A DNA stretch of 64,000 bases from CADDYT01 sp035294125 (GTDB lineage Bacteria; Chloroflexota; Ktedonobacteria; Ktedonobacterales; Ktedonobacteraceae). Every line of letters begins with the position of its first letter. Positions within the stretch are counted from its first letter, which is position 1. Below, in pieces: positions 24,790 to 33,890 of the stretch. The position numbers and the translations under genes are program-made. The notes beneath the pieces are model-generated. The model searched no databases. It was not told the DNA's origin and was given only the letters and a program-made list of their open reading frames with translations. Location: positions 82,186 through 146,185 of the forward strand of contig DATGLM010000075.1 in assembly GCA_035294125.1 (NCBI GenBank). Direction: 5' to 3'.

Positions 24790-25626
24790 ATGTTTAGCAG
24801 ACGCATTCAGCAACGGGTTCGACACCTGGTTTCTTTGATGATCCGGCCTCTGGCACGATCTGGTGTCACCGCCAATACCTTGACCGTTATTGGACTGCTG
24901 CTCAGTATAGTGACAGCAGTGGTGGTTGCTCAGGGCTTTCTCCTGGCTGCCGGTTTGCTGGTGCTGTTCGCTGGTGTCTTTGACATGTTCGATGGAGCTA
25001 TGGCCCGCGTCAGTAACACCGCCACAACCTTTGGCGCGTTTATCGACTCGACGCTCGATCGCTATTCGGAAAGCATTATTCTGTTCGGGTTGCTCTATTA
25101 CGCTTTGCAGCGGCCCTTGTTGCATGCCACTTTGTGGCCGCTTGTCCCCGAACAACAGTGGATGATTGCCCTGATTTTTATCGCTGTGGTCGGCTCATTA
25201 ATGGTCAGCTATGCTAAGGCGCGTGCTGAAGGTCTGGGCTTAGAGTGTAAAACCGGGCTGCTTGCTCGTCCCGAACGTGTCGTCATTCTGGCAATTGGAC
25301 TCTTGTTGAGCGGGTTCTTCCCTGCTGCCCTGATGTGGGCGCTGGCGCTTCTCGCCATTTTTTCAAATGTGACCGCTATCGAGCGCATTGTCTATGTCTG
25401 GCATGTTACCAGTCGCGCCGCCCGCACACAAGCGGCGAATTCGGCTGCTGAAAGTCATGACCTCTCTGGGCAACCGAATCAGTTTGATGGTCATGACGGC
25501 CTGCGCCCGGGCAGCATGGAAAACCGCCGTACAACAGCGTCCCCCGAGACGAACGAAGCGACTGATCTTTCCGTTCGTCCTGTACCCTCCCGCGTTCCGC
25601 CGTTTCCGGGAGGCGTGCAAGAGTGA
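24790..25626 (+). CDS. CDP-alcohol phosphatidyltransferase, PgsA1/PI-phosphate synthase-like
   Basis: An integral membrane enzyme that joins a CDP-lipid to an alcohol phosphate. The CDP-alcohol signature is exact: D65, D68, G69, A72, R73, then G82, D86 and D90 in DMFDGAMARVSN followed by FGAFIDSTLD. About six membrane helices cover residues 25-200. GLECKTGLLARPERVV near 150 is close to mycobacterial PI-phosphate synthase, whose Arg/Lys residues bind inositol phosphate. The last 80 residues are polar and poorly conserved. With the preceding genes it fits the core of phosphatidylinositol-mannoside synthesis. Phosphatidylglycerol phosphate synthase is the alternative. Confidence 0.85.
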   Translation: MFSRRIQQRVRHLVSLMIRPLARSGVTANTLTVIGLLLSIVTAVVVAQGFLLAAGLLVLFAGVFDMFDGAMARVSNTATTFGAFIDSTLDRYSESIILFGLLYYALQRPLLHATLWPLVPEQQWMIALIFIAVVGSLMVSYAKARAEGLGLECKTGLLARPERVVILAIGLLLSGFFPAALMWALALLAIFSNVTAIERIVYVWHVTSRAARTQAANSAAESHDLSGQPNQFDGHDGLRPGSMENRRTTASPETNEATDLSVRPVPSRVPPFPGGVQE

Positions 25627-25981
25627 GCTTAACGGCTTTGAGAAATTTGGACCGGAGCATTCGTACAAGCGCAGTGGTATACCTGCTGCTCGTGGATAGA
25701 CAGAAAACAGGTCAGGTAGGGGCGGATCATTGCATTGTTTCCGCCCATCGACTTGTCCAGCAATGCGTAACGCGGATCGGTGTAGTGCGATGTGGCACAG
25801 CGTTTCCAAAAAAGTACGCTCTCACCACCCTCTCGAACACCCGTTACGTGCTGGACGCTCACAAGAGAAGACGATTGGCGCAAACTGAACACAATGCTAT
25901 TCGCCCACCTTCGCTTGCACGTTCTCTGTGGCGAATCGTTCCCTGCGCTCCGGTCTATAGCTACTGAGACTGGAGATCTTA
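25627..25981. other. Non-coding gap before the NYN-domain gene
   Basis: About 355 bp. The open frames on both strands here have no family look and no good ribosome site, so they are treated as chance. A weak 7-bp GC stem (25720-25726 with 25740-25746) may end the lipid operon. Confidence 0.45.
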
Positions 25982-28306
25982 GTGACAACACAACATATGC
26001 AACACGAGCACAACGACGGCGATGCGCCCGTCGTGGAGAGTCAGCATGTCTCCGAAACGCTGATTTCTCCCACCCCTCTCGCTGATACCTTGCCTGTTGC
26101 GGGACAGGCGCGTGAACAGGACGAGAGTTTCGTTTTTCAGAACGAGGAGCAACAGGATAATCACCAGCCGGATGAGAAGGGAGGAGATGAGGTTCGTCCT
26201 TTTACTGCCTTTATCGAAGAATTCCAGCAGTCAGAGGGCTATCCGTCCCCTTCACAGCAGGAACTGTCTGCGGACACCTTTGCAGCCTTAATCTCTGAAA
26301 CTGTTCCCACTTCTCAACCCGGCGTCGATTTCCCAACCCCCGGCTTCGATGCTTCCTGGCAGTCAGTTGCCGCCCCGGAAAGTGGAAACATACAGATACA
26401 GGAAGTCGTGGAAACGTTGGAAGTCGGAGAACCCGGAGAATCAGAGGAACCAGCCGTCGCCGCTGCGCTTGAGGAAATACCCGCCGCCTCCCCGGCAGGT
26501 GACGAGGAAGTTGCGGCACCTGAACTGCCAACCGCCTCTGCTGAGGCGCAGATAGTGACTGCCGAGCGTCCCGTTTCACCTCTTCTGCGTCCTGCCTCCC
26601 GCATTCGTATGCCTCGTCACGGGACGCGGCATCGTGACGAGGCACACCGTCAGGAAGCGCCTGCCCCCGTACCTGTCACGACTTCTGAGGCTCCTGTAGA
26701 GGCTTCTACTCCACCTGAGACAGTGGCTGAGGCCGCCACGGCGAAGCCCGAAACTTCTGGAGCATCAGAAACGCCGGAAGCCCCGGTCGAACTTCCCGCT
26801 CAGGGAGTCGCCGGACAAGAGCAGGTACCGGCTGCTCCGGCACGCCCGCCGCGCCGCTATCGCTTTGATCGCCCCGCGACCAATGCCTACTCGCCCGCGA
26901 CCAGTGTACCCACGCCTCGCGTCGAAGAGCACAAAGAAGTGGCGAGCCGCGTTACTGCTCCGGCTCCCGCACAGAGCGAGAACGAGCCGTTGAGCAATGG
27001 GCATAGCCAGAGAGAAGAGAATGCCGCCGGGCTACAGGCGCAGCAGAAACAGAGCCAGCCACAGGCCGAAGCGCCCGCCACCAAAGCGCCTGCTTCCGGC
27101 GAGGAGGCAGGCACTGTCCAGGCCGTCACCAATGGCGAGCATGAGCGCCGCCGCCGCCATAGTCAGGAGCGCCAGCGCGAGAAGGAGCAGAGCGTAACTG
27201 CATCCCAGACAAGTGCCGAACCCGAAGTTCAGCAGCAGCAACAACCGGCTGCTGCCAGTCAGGTGGAACCGGCTGCTGCTCAGGCTGAGGCGGTAAACCC
27301 GGAAGATCTGCCCCCGCTGGAATACGCGGAATTACAGGCGGCCAGTTCGCGCCGCCGCCGTCGCCGCCGCACGGCTGTTGGCACGAACGGAACGCCCACC
27401 GCACCAGCTACCAAAGCCACAGAAACTACGGCTCCTGTCCCCGCGCCAACGCCGATACCTGCCGCGCCTGTCGCTCCGCCGCGTGTGAATGCTGCCGCGA
27501 CCCAGTACAACATTGTCTCCGGCTATACTGTGAATCAGATGAACCAGAACGGCGATGGTGGCCCCTTCATGGGTCCTGAGCCGTCTCCTGCTCGCGGCAG
27601 CCTGCCGACGCAGGCCGGGCGTTCGGTGCGCGCGGAGGTACAGCGTGCCCCTGCCTATCCTCCCGTGCGCGAGACTTCCGGGGCTTCCGCCGCCTCCGTC
27701 CGTCATCTTGCCGAGACGGTTGCTCAGGCCATTCAGGCACAAACAGATCGCATGGTCGCAGAACTGCGCCGCGCGAACCAGGGTCCCACCAACGTCTCTG
27801 TGACGCTGCCTCCTTTCCCTTCGACCGAGCGTGTCGGTGTCTTCGTCGACGTGGCGAACCTGCTCTACTCGGCGCGTACCATGCGCATCAATATCGACTT
27901 CGGCAAGCTGCTTGACTTCCTGCGCGGCAATCGCCGCCTCGTGCGAGCGCACGCCTACTGCCCCACCAGCCCGCAGCCGGGCGATGAGCAGATGTTTCTG
28001 CAAGCCGTCAAGGGCCTCGGCTATCGCATCACCACTAAGAACTACAAGACATTCTCCAGCGGTGCGAAGAAGGCCGACCTCGACCTCGACCTGTGCATGG
28101 ATGTCGTGCGCCTCGTCGATGGCCGGGCCGTCGACTGCGTCGTCCTGGTCAGCGGCGATAGCGATTTCATGCCTATGCTCGATTACTGCTCCGATCACGG
28201 CGTGCGCGTCGAGGTCGCGGCCTTCGACGAGGCCATGTCCGCCACACTACGCCAGAGCTGCGATCTCTTCATCAACCTTTCCATGCTCGAAGAGATACGC
28301 GCATAG
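25982..28306 (+). CDS. NYN-domain (LabA/DUF88) protein with a long disordered N-terminus
   Basis: Of 774 residues, the first 610 or so are low-complexity, rich in Pro, Ala, Glu and Gln with Arg clusters (RRRHSQERQREKEQ near 390, SSRRRRRRR near 450), and are probably disordered and nucleic-acid binding. The last 160 form a NYN PIN-like nuclease domain: VGVFVDVANLLYSARTM near 617, KKADLDLDLCMDVV near 698 and VLVSGDSDFMPML near 720 with the acidic residues D623, D700-D704 and D725-D727. A ribonuclease acting on structured RNA is likely. The GTG start follows GGAG by 6 nt. The arrangement recalls RNA-degradosome scaffolds, though no such partner is seen. Confidence 0.87.
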   Translation: MTTQHMQHEHNDGDAPVVESQHVSETLISPTPLADTLPVAGQAREQDESFVFQNEEQQDNHQPDEKGGDEVRPFTAFIEEFQQSEGYPSPSQQELSADTFAALISETVPTSQPGVDFPTPGFDASWQSVAAPESGNIQIQEVVETLEVGEPGESEEPAVAAALEEIPAASPAGDEEVAAPELPTASAEAQIVTAERPVSPLLRPASRIRMPRHGTRHRDEAHRQEAPAPVPVTTSEAPVEASTPPETVAEAATAKPETSGASETPEAPVELPAQGVAGQEQVPAAPARPPRRYRFDRPATNAYSPATSVPTPRVEEHKEVASRVTAPAPAQSENEPLSNGHSQREENAAGLQAQQKQSQPQAEAPATKAPASGEEAGTVQAVTNGEHERRRRHSQERQREKEQSVTASQTSAEPEVQQQQQPAAASQVEPAAAQAEAVNPEDLPPLEYAELQAASSRRRRRRRTAVGTNGTPTAPATKATETTAPVPAPTPIPAAPVAPPRVNAAATQYNIVSGYTVNQMNQNGDGGPFMGPEPSPARGSLPTQAGRSVRAEVQRAPAYPPVRETSGASAASVRHLAETVAQAIQAQTDRMVAELRRANQGPTNVSVTLPPFPSTERVGVFVDVANLLYSARTMRINIDFGKLLDFLRGNRRLVRAHAYCPTSPQPGDEQMFLQAVKGLGYRITTKNYKTFSSGAKKADLDLDLCMDVVRLVDGRAVDCVVLVSGDSDFMPMLDYCSDHGVRVEVAAFDEAMSATLRQSCDLFINLSMLEEIRA

Positions 28307-28384
28307 GATTTTCTATAACAAAAAACGAGAGCGCCGCCAACACCAATTGGTGGCGGCGCTCTCGTTTTTTATTATAGAAAATCT
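28307..28384. terminator. Strong bidirectional terminator after the NYN gene
   Basis: AAAACGAGAGCGCCGCCA and its complement flank a short loop (28320-28371), with A-run and T-run on either side. The outer words GATTTTCTATAA and TTATAGAAAATC extend the pairing to the whole 28307-28384 stretch. Confidence 0.9.
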
Positions 28385-28500
28385 CATCAAATTATATGTG
28401 AGAATAGAGCCGGAATTTGACGTATGTTATCGTAGGCAGCACATGCCTGTCTATTCTGCTGTTCCGTTGACTGGAATAGCGACGAGGGATACGTTTTTCA

Positions 28501-28509
28501 TGCTATACT
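28501..28509 (+). promoter_or_regulatory. Extended -10 promoter of the nucleoside transporter operon
   Basis: TGCTATACT at 28501-28509 matches an extended -10 element. No good -35 is present at 17 bp. It lies about 140 bp before the lipoprotein start, leaving a leader with no obvious riboswitch. Confidence 0.45.
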
Positions 28510-28645
28510 ATGGAGCATAGAAGTTTTTCTTGTCGTCCTTACGGAGTAGAGACGCGCTCCCGGAAAGAGTGTCTCTGCTTCTATGAAGAACGTATTCCTG
28601 CTGACTGACATTGTTTCTCCTCTTAAGAGAAGAAAGGAAGCTCGC

Positions 28646-29728
28646 ATGCGTAGAATTGGCAAACTGGCCTCCTTCGCAACGCTCCTCACCCTATTTGCCA
28701 TGCTGTTTGCCGCCTGCGGCAGCGGCGGCACATCAACGGGCAGTGGCAGCACCCCCACCCCGACCAGCGCGCCCGCGAAGACGGTGGCGCTGGTAACAGA
28801 CATTGGTGGCCTGAATGACCAGGGCTTTAACCACCTTGCCTATCTTGGTTACACGAAGGCGCTGAATCAGTATCATTTCACCTCGCGCATCATTCAGACG
28901 CAGTCGCAGAATGATTACGTGAAGAACCTCACCCTGGCCGCGCAGAGCGCGGATCTGGTCATTGCTGTTGGCTTCCTGATGCAGACTCCGCTCGATCAGG
29001 TGGCAAAGCAATATCCCAACAAGTATTTTGGCATCGTGGATGGCTGCGCTGTTCCCAATCCCAACAATGGCAACTGCGAAACCCTGCCCAATGTCGCTCC
29101 TCTCTTCTTCAAAGAGCAGCAGGCCGGTTGCCTCGTCGGCGCCATCGCCGCTCAGATGGAGGTCGATGGCCCCTCGAAAGTGCCGCATTTACTCGGTGCC
29201 AATACCATCAGCGCGGTTGGTGGCATTTCCATCCCGCCCGTCAACCGCTACATCGCCGGTTACAAGTACTGCGCGCAGAAGGTCGACCCTTCGGTCAATG
29301 TGCTCATCGGCTACTCCAACGACTTCTCCGATACGGCCAAGTGTAAGGATGTAGCGCTGAGCCAGATCAACGACCACAAGGCTGACATCGTCTTCCAGGT
29401 GGCCGGTGGCTGTGGCGTCGGCGCTCTCGACGCGGCCTATCAGAAGGGCGTCTACGGTATTGGCGTTGATGCCGACCAGAGCTATGTCAACCCCAACGTT
29501 ATCACCAGCGCCGAAAAACATGTTGACGTGGCCGTCTATGACACCATCAACGATTTCGAGCACGGCCAGTTCAACGACAACCCGCCGCGCTTCGATCTGT
29601 CTAACGACGGCGTTGGTTTTGCCACACCCTCAAGTGCCGTTCCCGCCGATGCGGTGGCGAAAGCCAATGCCTTTGAGCAGCAGATCAAAGCCGGTACGCT
29701 TACACCGCCTGAGAATATTCCGTCATAA
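28646..29728 (+). CDS. BMP-family substrate-binding lipoprotein of a nucleoside ABC transporter
   Basis: About 360 residues. The N-terminus is a lipoprotein signal peptide ending in the lipobox LFAAC near residue 20, so the mature Cys is lipidated outside the membrane. VALVTDIGGLNDQGFNHLAY near 49, ADLVIAVGFLMQTPLDQVA near 108 and IGVDADQSYVNP near 272 are the BMP/PnrA signature blocks that bind purine nucleosides. The ATG at 28646 is preceded by AAGGAAG; the frame is open to 28583 but that would bury the signal peptide. Two permease genes and an ATPase gene follow, completing the importer. Confidence 0.92.
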   Translation: MRRIGKLASFATLLTLFAMLFAACGSGGTSTGSGSTPTPTSAPAKTVALVTDIGGLNDQGFNHLAYLGYTKALNQYHFTSRIIQTQSQNDYVKNLTLAAQSADLVIAVGFLMQTPLDQVAKQYPNKYFGIVDGCAVPNPNNGNCETLPNVAPLFFKEQQAGCLVGAIAAQMEVDGPSKVPHLLGANTISAVGGISIPPVNRYIAGYKYCAQKVDPSVNVLIGYSNDFSDTAKCKDVALSQINDHKADIVFQVAGGCGVGALDAAYQKGVYGIGVDADQSYVNPNVITSAEKHVDVAVYDTINDFEHGQFNDNPPRFDLSNDGVGFATPSSAVPADAVAKANAFEQQIKAGTLTPPENIPS

Positions 29729-29739
29729 ATCAACTCTCT

Positions 29740-29788
29740 AAAAGGAAAATGGTGCAGGAGCAAAGGCCCCTGCACCATTTTCCTTTTA
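29740..29788. terminator. Hairpin terminator between the lipoprotein and permease genes
   Basis: A 19-bp perfect stem (AAAAGGAAAATGGTGCAGG and its complement) with A-run and T-run flanks. It lies 12 bp after the lipoprotein stop and probably lets the binding protein be made in excess over the membrane subunits. Confidence 0.88.
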
Positions 29789-29888
29789 TGGGTTCGCCGC
29801 CACGCTTGTTTCTCATGAGTATCGATGCTATGATAAAGAAACAATTTATCTGGCGGCGAAGCCGTCTCCTGAAGAGGAGGATTACTTT

Positions 29889-31265
29889 ATGGCTGTGCCA
29901 ACCATTCAACGCAGTACCTTCGACCGGCTCCTCTGGATGCGGAAGTTGGGAGCCTCGATAGGTCGTCCTGTTTTTGCCGTCGTCCTGGCTATGATCGCGG
30001 GCAGCATCGTCATCATGATCTCTTCTCCCGGCTCGCTGGGAGATCGCTTCACTACTGCCCTTGCTGCCTATCAAACGCTCTTTTCCGGCTCCTTCGGGGG
30101 CGCGCAGAGTATCTCGTACACGCTGGTGTATGTAACGCCGCTCATTCTCACCAGCCTCTCCGTTGCCATCGCTTTTCGTGCTGGCATGTTTAATATTGGC
30201 GCCGAGGGCCAACTCGCGGTGGGAGCGATGGTTGCGGGTGTCATTGGCTTCAAGGCCACCACCTGGCCGGGCTGGGCGCTCATCCCCACCATGCTTATCG
30301 GCAGCATGCTCGCCGGTGCTATCTGGGGCGGCATCGCCGGCATTCTGAAGGCATGGCGCGGCGCGCACGAAGTCGTTACTACCATCATGCTCAACTGGAT
30401 CGCCTTTTACGGCACCGACTATCTGATTGATGTGACCTTCAAGGCTCCGCAGGAAGCGGATCAGACGCCAGCCATCCCCTTGCAGGCCACGCTCCCGCGC
30501 ATCTCCATCTTCTACAATAATACGCTGGGAACGTTTCTGCCGAAAATCGCCAATCCAGAGCAGTATCTTGTCGATGTGGGCTTTTTCTTCGCCCTGATTG
30601 CGCTCGTCGTCTACTGGTTCATCGTCTCCCGCACCACCTTTGGCTACAATATTCGCGTCATCGGGCAGAACCTCAAGGCGGCACGCTACGCGGGCATTCC
30701 GGTCAAGCGCGACCTCTTTCTGTCCATGGCTATCGCGGGGGCGTTCTCCGGCCTCGCCGGTGCCCTGCACCTGATGGGCCAGTTCCCTTACCAGTTGATC
30801 GGCGATGTCTTTCGGCTCGATACCACCGGCTTCGATGCCATCGGCGTCGCCCTGCTCGGACGCAATACCGCCATCGGCGTCTTGCTGGCCTCCCTCCTCT
30901 TCGGTGGTCTGCGCCAGGGCGCTTCGTTGATGCAGCTCCAGGCGAATATCCCGGCTGACCTGGTCTTCATTATTCAGGCGCTGGTGCTCTTCAGCATCGC
31001 CTCCGAATTCTTACCGGCTATCCAGCGCTCGCTGCCCAGGTGGGTTGGCCTCTGGCGCAAGCCAGCCCTCACGCCTCCTATCATGGGTACCTCAGTCGTC
31101 GCCATTCCCCAGCATGGGGATAACCTGCCGCTCCCTGACGGAGCCGGACCCGCTCCCGGACAGAACGGCGATAACGGATTGAACCTGGAGGAGCCTTCCT
31201 CCGCAAGTACGGGAAGCGCAAGCACAGGCAGTGGCATTGATACGAAGAGAGCAGAGGAGGAGTGA
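29889..31265 (+). CDS. Nucleoside ABC transporter permease subunit 1
   Basis: A 458-residue membrane subunit of the branched-chain/BPD_transp_2 family, like YufP/NupP. LILTSLSVAIAFRAGMFNIGAEGQLAVGAM near 90-120 and GAHEVVTTIMLNWIAFYG near 157 are family hallmarks; IRVIGQNLKAARYAGIPVKR near 257 is the conserved coupling loop contacting the ATPase. About ten membrane helices; the last 80 residues form a polar Ser/Gly-rich tail. GAGGAGG precedes the ATG. Its stop overlaps the region of the next gene's start. Confidence 0.92.
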   Translation: MAVPTIQRSTFDRLLWMRKLGASIGRPVFAVVLAMIAGSIVIMISSPGSLGDRFTTALAAYQTLFSGSFGGAQSISYTLVYVTPLILTSLSVAIAFRAGMFNIGAEGQLAVGAMVAGVIGFKATTWPGWALIPTMLIGSMLAGAIWGGIAGILKAWRGAHEVVTTIMLNWIAFYGTDYLIDVTFKAPQEADQTPAIPLQATLPRISIFYNNTLGTFLPKIANPEQYLVDVGFFFALIALVVYWFIVSRTTFGYNIRVIGQNLKAARYAGIPVKRDLFLSMAIAGAFSGLAGALHLMGQFPYQLIGDVFRLDTTGFDAIGVALLGRNTAIGVLLASLLFGGLRQGASLMQLQANIPADLVFIIQALVLFSIASEFLPAIQRSLPRWVGLWRKPALTPPIMGTSVVAIPQHGDNLPLPDGAGPAPGQNGDNGLNLEEPSSASTGSASTGSGIDTKRAEEE

Positions 31266-31267
31266 GC

Positions 31268-32215
31268 ATGTTCTGGCACGTCTTGTTGCAACACTTAGTT
31301 TCGGGCGACCTCTGGCAGGCCACCCTGCAATTCGCCGCGTTGCTCCTGCTTCCCGCCCTCGGCGGGGTCATCTCCGAGCGCAGTGGCGTCGTCAATATCG
31401 CGATGGAAGGCATGATGCTTACGGGCGCTTACGCCGGGGTGATGATTACTCTGGCAACACACAACGTGCTGGTCGGCGTCCTCGGCGCTATGATCGCCGG
31501 TGGTCTGATGGCCCTTGTCCACGCCGTCGTCTCCATTAATTTCAGCGCCAACCAGATCGTCAGCGGTATCGCCATCAACATCGCCGCCCTCGGCCTCACC
31601 GATTATCTGTTATTCATTCAGACCAATAACCAGGGAGTGCCGGGCCTGCCCCAGAAGCTGCAACTGCCCTATCTTTCCTTCGGGCCGCTCTCGCATATTC
31701 CTTTCCTGGGGCCGGTGTTCTTCCAGCAGAACGTCATCTTCTACGTCGCTGTCTTGATCCTGATTGGCGTCCAGTTCCTGCTCTTCCATACCAACATCGG
31801 CTTGCGCATTCGGGCCGTGGGCGAGCACCCGCAGGCAGCCGACACCGCTGGCATCAATGTGCGCCTGATCCGCTACCTGTGCGTCATCAGTAGTGGCCTG
31901 CTCTCCGGTCTGTCGGGAGCCTTTCTCTCGCTCGGCATCGCCGGTATCTTCAACACTGACATGACCGCCGGTGCCGGTTTCATCGCCCTCGCCGCCATGA
32001 TCTTCGGCAAGTGGACTCCTGGTGGCACGGCTATCGCCTGCATCATCTTTGGCCTCGGCGAGGCCCTCGGCACGCGCTTGCAGGACACTGGAGCCTCTCC
32101 GCTCCTGCTCAGCACCCTGCCCTACGTCCTCACTATTATTGCCCTCGTCGGCCTCGTCGGTCGCACGACCCCACCGGCTGCCGATGGCGTTCCTTACGAG
32201 CCGGGTTCTGAATAG
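31268..32215 (+). CDS. Nucleoside ABC transporter permease subunit 2
   Basis: A 315-residue partner permease, like YufQ/NupQ. LLPALGGVISERSGVVNIAMEGMMLTGAYAGVM near 24-57, ANQIVSGIAINIAALGLTDYL near 95 and IRAVGEHPQAADTAGINVRLIR near 180 match the family; the last is the ATPase-contact loop. About eight to nine membrane helices. ATG 31268 lies 7-8 nt from GGAGG; a GTG at 31262, overlapping the previous stop, is also open. Confidence 0.92.
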   Translation: MFWHVLLQHLVSGDLWQATLQFAALLLLPALGGVISERSGVVNIAMEGMMLTGAYAGVMITLATHNVLVGVLGAMIAGGLMALVHAVVSINFSANQIVSGIAINIAALGLTDYLLFIQTNNQGVPGLPQKLQLPYLSFGPLSHIPFLGPVFFQQNVIFYVAVLILIGVQFLLFHTNIGLRIRAVGEHPQAADTAGINVRLIRYLCVISSGLLSGLSGAFLSLGIAGIFNTDMTAGAGFIALAAMIFGKWTPGGTAIACIIFGLGEALGTRLQDTGASPLLLSTLPYVLTIIALVGLVGRTTPPAADGVPYEPGSE

Positions 32216-32233
32216 AGGAAAGGATGGTAGACG

Positions 32234-33826
32234 ATGCAAGAAAGTACAGCAGCAGTTTCAACGATGGAACGTCCGGTCCCGCTGGCGGTAGAGATGGTCG
32301 ATATCTCCAAAGCGTGGCCCGGTGTGATTGCCAACGATCACGTCAATTTGAAGGTGCGCAAGGGCGAGATTCATGCCCTCGTGGGCGAAAATGGCGCGGG
32401 CAAAACCACGCTGATGAATATTCTCTATGGCCTGATCCACCCCGACAGCGGCGAAATTTTCATCGACGGCAAGCTGGCGCACATCACCGGTCCGCGCGAC
32501 GCCATCCGGCTCGGCATTGGCATGGTTCACCAGCACTTCATGCTCATCCCCCCGCTCACGGTGGCGGAAAATATCGTGCTTGGCCGTGAACCCGGCGGGC
32601 TGGGTTCAGCCTATGAGACAAAAAAGGCGCGGGCCGATGTGCTTGCCCTCAGTCGGCAGTACGGCCTGCCTATCGACCCCGATGTGCCTGTCGAAAAGCT
32701 CTCCGTCGGCCTGCAGCAGCGCGTCGAGATTCTCAAAGTGCTCTACCGGGGGGCCGATATCCTGATTATGGACGAGCCAACCGGCGTGCTGACCCCCCAG
32801 GAGACCTTTGAACTCTTCGGCGTCCTGCGCGGCCTCGTGGCGCAGGGCAAGACTATTATCTTCATCACGCACAAACTGCGCGAGGTGCTGGAACTCTCCG
32901 ACACCATTACCGTGCTGCGGCGCGGCAAAAACGCCGGGAATCTGATCACCAGCCAGACAAACCAGGCCGAGATTGCGCGCCTGATGGTCGGGCGCGAGGT
33001 GCTGCTGCGCGTCAACAAAACGCCCGCTCATCCCGGTTCCGTCGTTCTCCACCTTGAAGACGTCCACGCGGAATCGGATCGCGGCCTGGAAATACTGCAT
33101 GGTATCACGCTCGATGTTCACGCGGGCGAAATCCTCGGTATCGCCGGGGTCGAGGGCAACGGCCAGTCCGAGCTGGTCGAGGTGGTGACAGGTATGCGCA
33201 AGGTGACCGCTGGACGTATTATACTTACTCCCGTTGTGGATGGACAGGCCGGAAAACCTATCGATATCACCAACAAGGACGCTCGCGAGGTGCGCAAAGC
33301 AGGTGTTGCCCATATCCCAGAGGACCGCAGGGGTAGCGGCCTCGTCCTCGCCGATTCGGTCGAAGATAATATGATTCTCGGACGACAGGACTGGCCGCAG
33401 TTTGCCAGTGGCGGCTTTATGCTGCAATTGCGCAGTATAGCGGCCTGGGCCAGAAAGCTCATCGCCGAGTTCGACGTGCGCACGCCTTCCGCCGCCGCCT
33501 CGGCGCGCTCGCTCTCCGGCGGCAACCAGCAGAAGATCATCATTGCGCGCGAGTTTGCCAGCGACCCCGCCGTCCTGGTCGCTGCTCAACCAACACGCGG
33601 CGTCGACATCGGCGCCATCGAATTCATCCACCGCCGCCTGATCGAGCAGCGCGACACGGGCAAGGCCGTCCTGCTCATCTCCGCCGAACTGGACGAAATT
33701 CGCTCGCTCTCCGACCGCATCGCCGTTATGTACGAGGGTCGCGTTGTCGATATCGTCTCGCCCGATGCCACCGAGGAGCAGCTTGGCCTCCTCATGACGG
33801 GCGGTCACCTGTCACAGGAGGAATAG
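32234..33826 (+). CDS. Nucleoside ABC transporter ATP-binding subunit (two nucleotide-binding domains)
   Basis: A 530-residue sugar/nucleoside-type tandem ATPase like YufO/NupO. Domain 1 has Walker A GENGAGKTTLM near 54, the Q-loop VHQHFMLIPPLTVAEN near 98, signature LSVGLQQRVEILK near 155 and Walker B ILIMDEPTGVL near 175. Domain 2 has a degenerate Walker A (GVEGNGQSELVEVV near 306), EDRRGSGLVL near 361, signature LSGGNQQKIIIAREF near 425 and AAQPTRGVD near 447 in place of a normal Walker B. This asymmetry is usual for the family. GAAAGGATG lies upstream of the ATG, and a strong terminator follows. Confidence 0.93.
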   Translation: MQESTAAVSTMERPVPLAVEMVDISKAWPGVIANDHVNLKVRKGEIHALVGENGAGKTTLMNILYGLIHPDSGEIFIDGKLAHITGPRDAIRLGIGMVHQHFMLIPPLTVAENIVLGREPGGLGSAYETKKARADVLALSRQYGLPIDPDVPVEKLSVGLQQRVEILKVLYRGADILIMDEPTGVLTPQETFELFGVLRGLVAQGKTIIFITHKLREVLELSDTITVLRRGKNAGNLITSQTNQAEIARLMVGREVLLRVNKTPAHPGSVVLHLEDVHAESDRGLEILHGITLDVHAGEILGIAGVEGNGQSELVEVVTGMRKVTAGRIILTPVVDGQAGKPIDITNKDAREVRKAGVAHIPEDRRGSGLVLADSVEDNMILGRQDWPQFASGGFMLQLRSIAAWARKLIAEFDVRTPSAAASARSLSGGNQQKIIIAREFASDPAVLVAAQPTRGVDIGAIEFIHRRLIEQRDTGKAVLLISAELDEIRSLSDRIAVMYEGRVVDIVSPDATEEQLGLLMTGGHLSQEE

Positions 33827-33834
33827 CTCCAGAC

Positions 33835-33872
33835 GAAAACAGGGTTTGCCACACCGGACAAACCCTGTTTTC
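33835..33872 (+). terminator. Terminator of the nucleoside transporter operon
   Basis: GAAAACAGGGTTTG pairs perfectly with CAAACCCTGTTTTC across a 10-nt loop (33835-33872), 8 bp after the ATPase stop. The downstream gene faces the other way, so the hairpin may serve both. Confidence 0.85.
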
Positions 33873-33890
33873 TCATACAACTCCTTTTTC

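Noticed and set aside
25623..25991. Possible small genes on either strand between the CDP-alcohol transferase and NYN genes
   Set aside because: No ribosome site, no recognisable domain, and both strands open equally.
29730..30770. 346-codon minus-strand ORF opposite the first permease
   Set aside because: Antisense shadow rich in Arg/Asp/Gly; the permease frame is clearly real.
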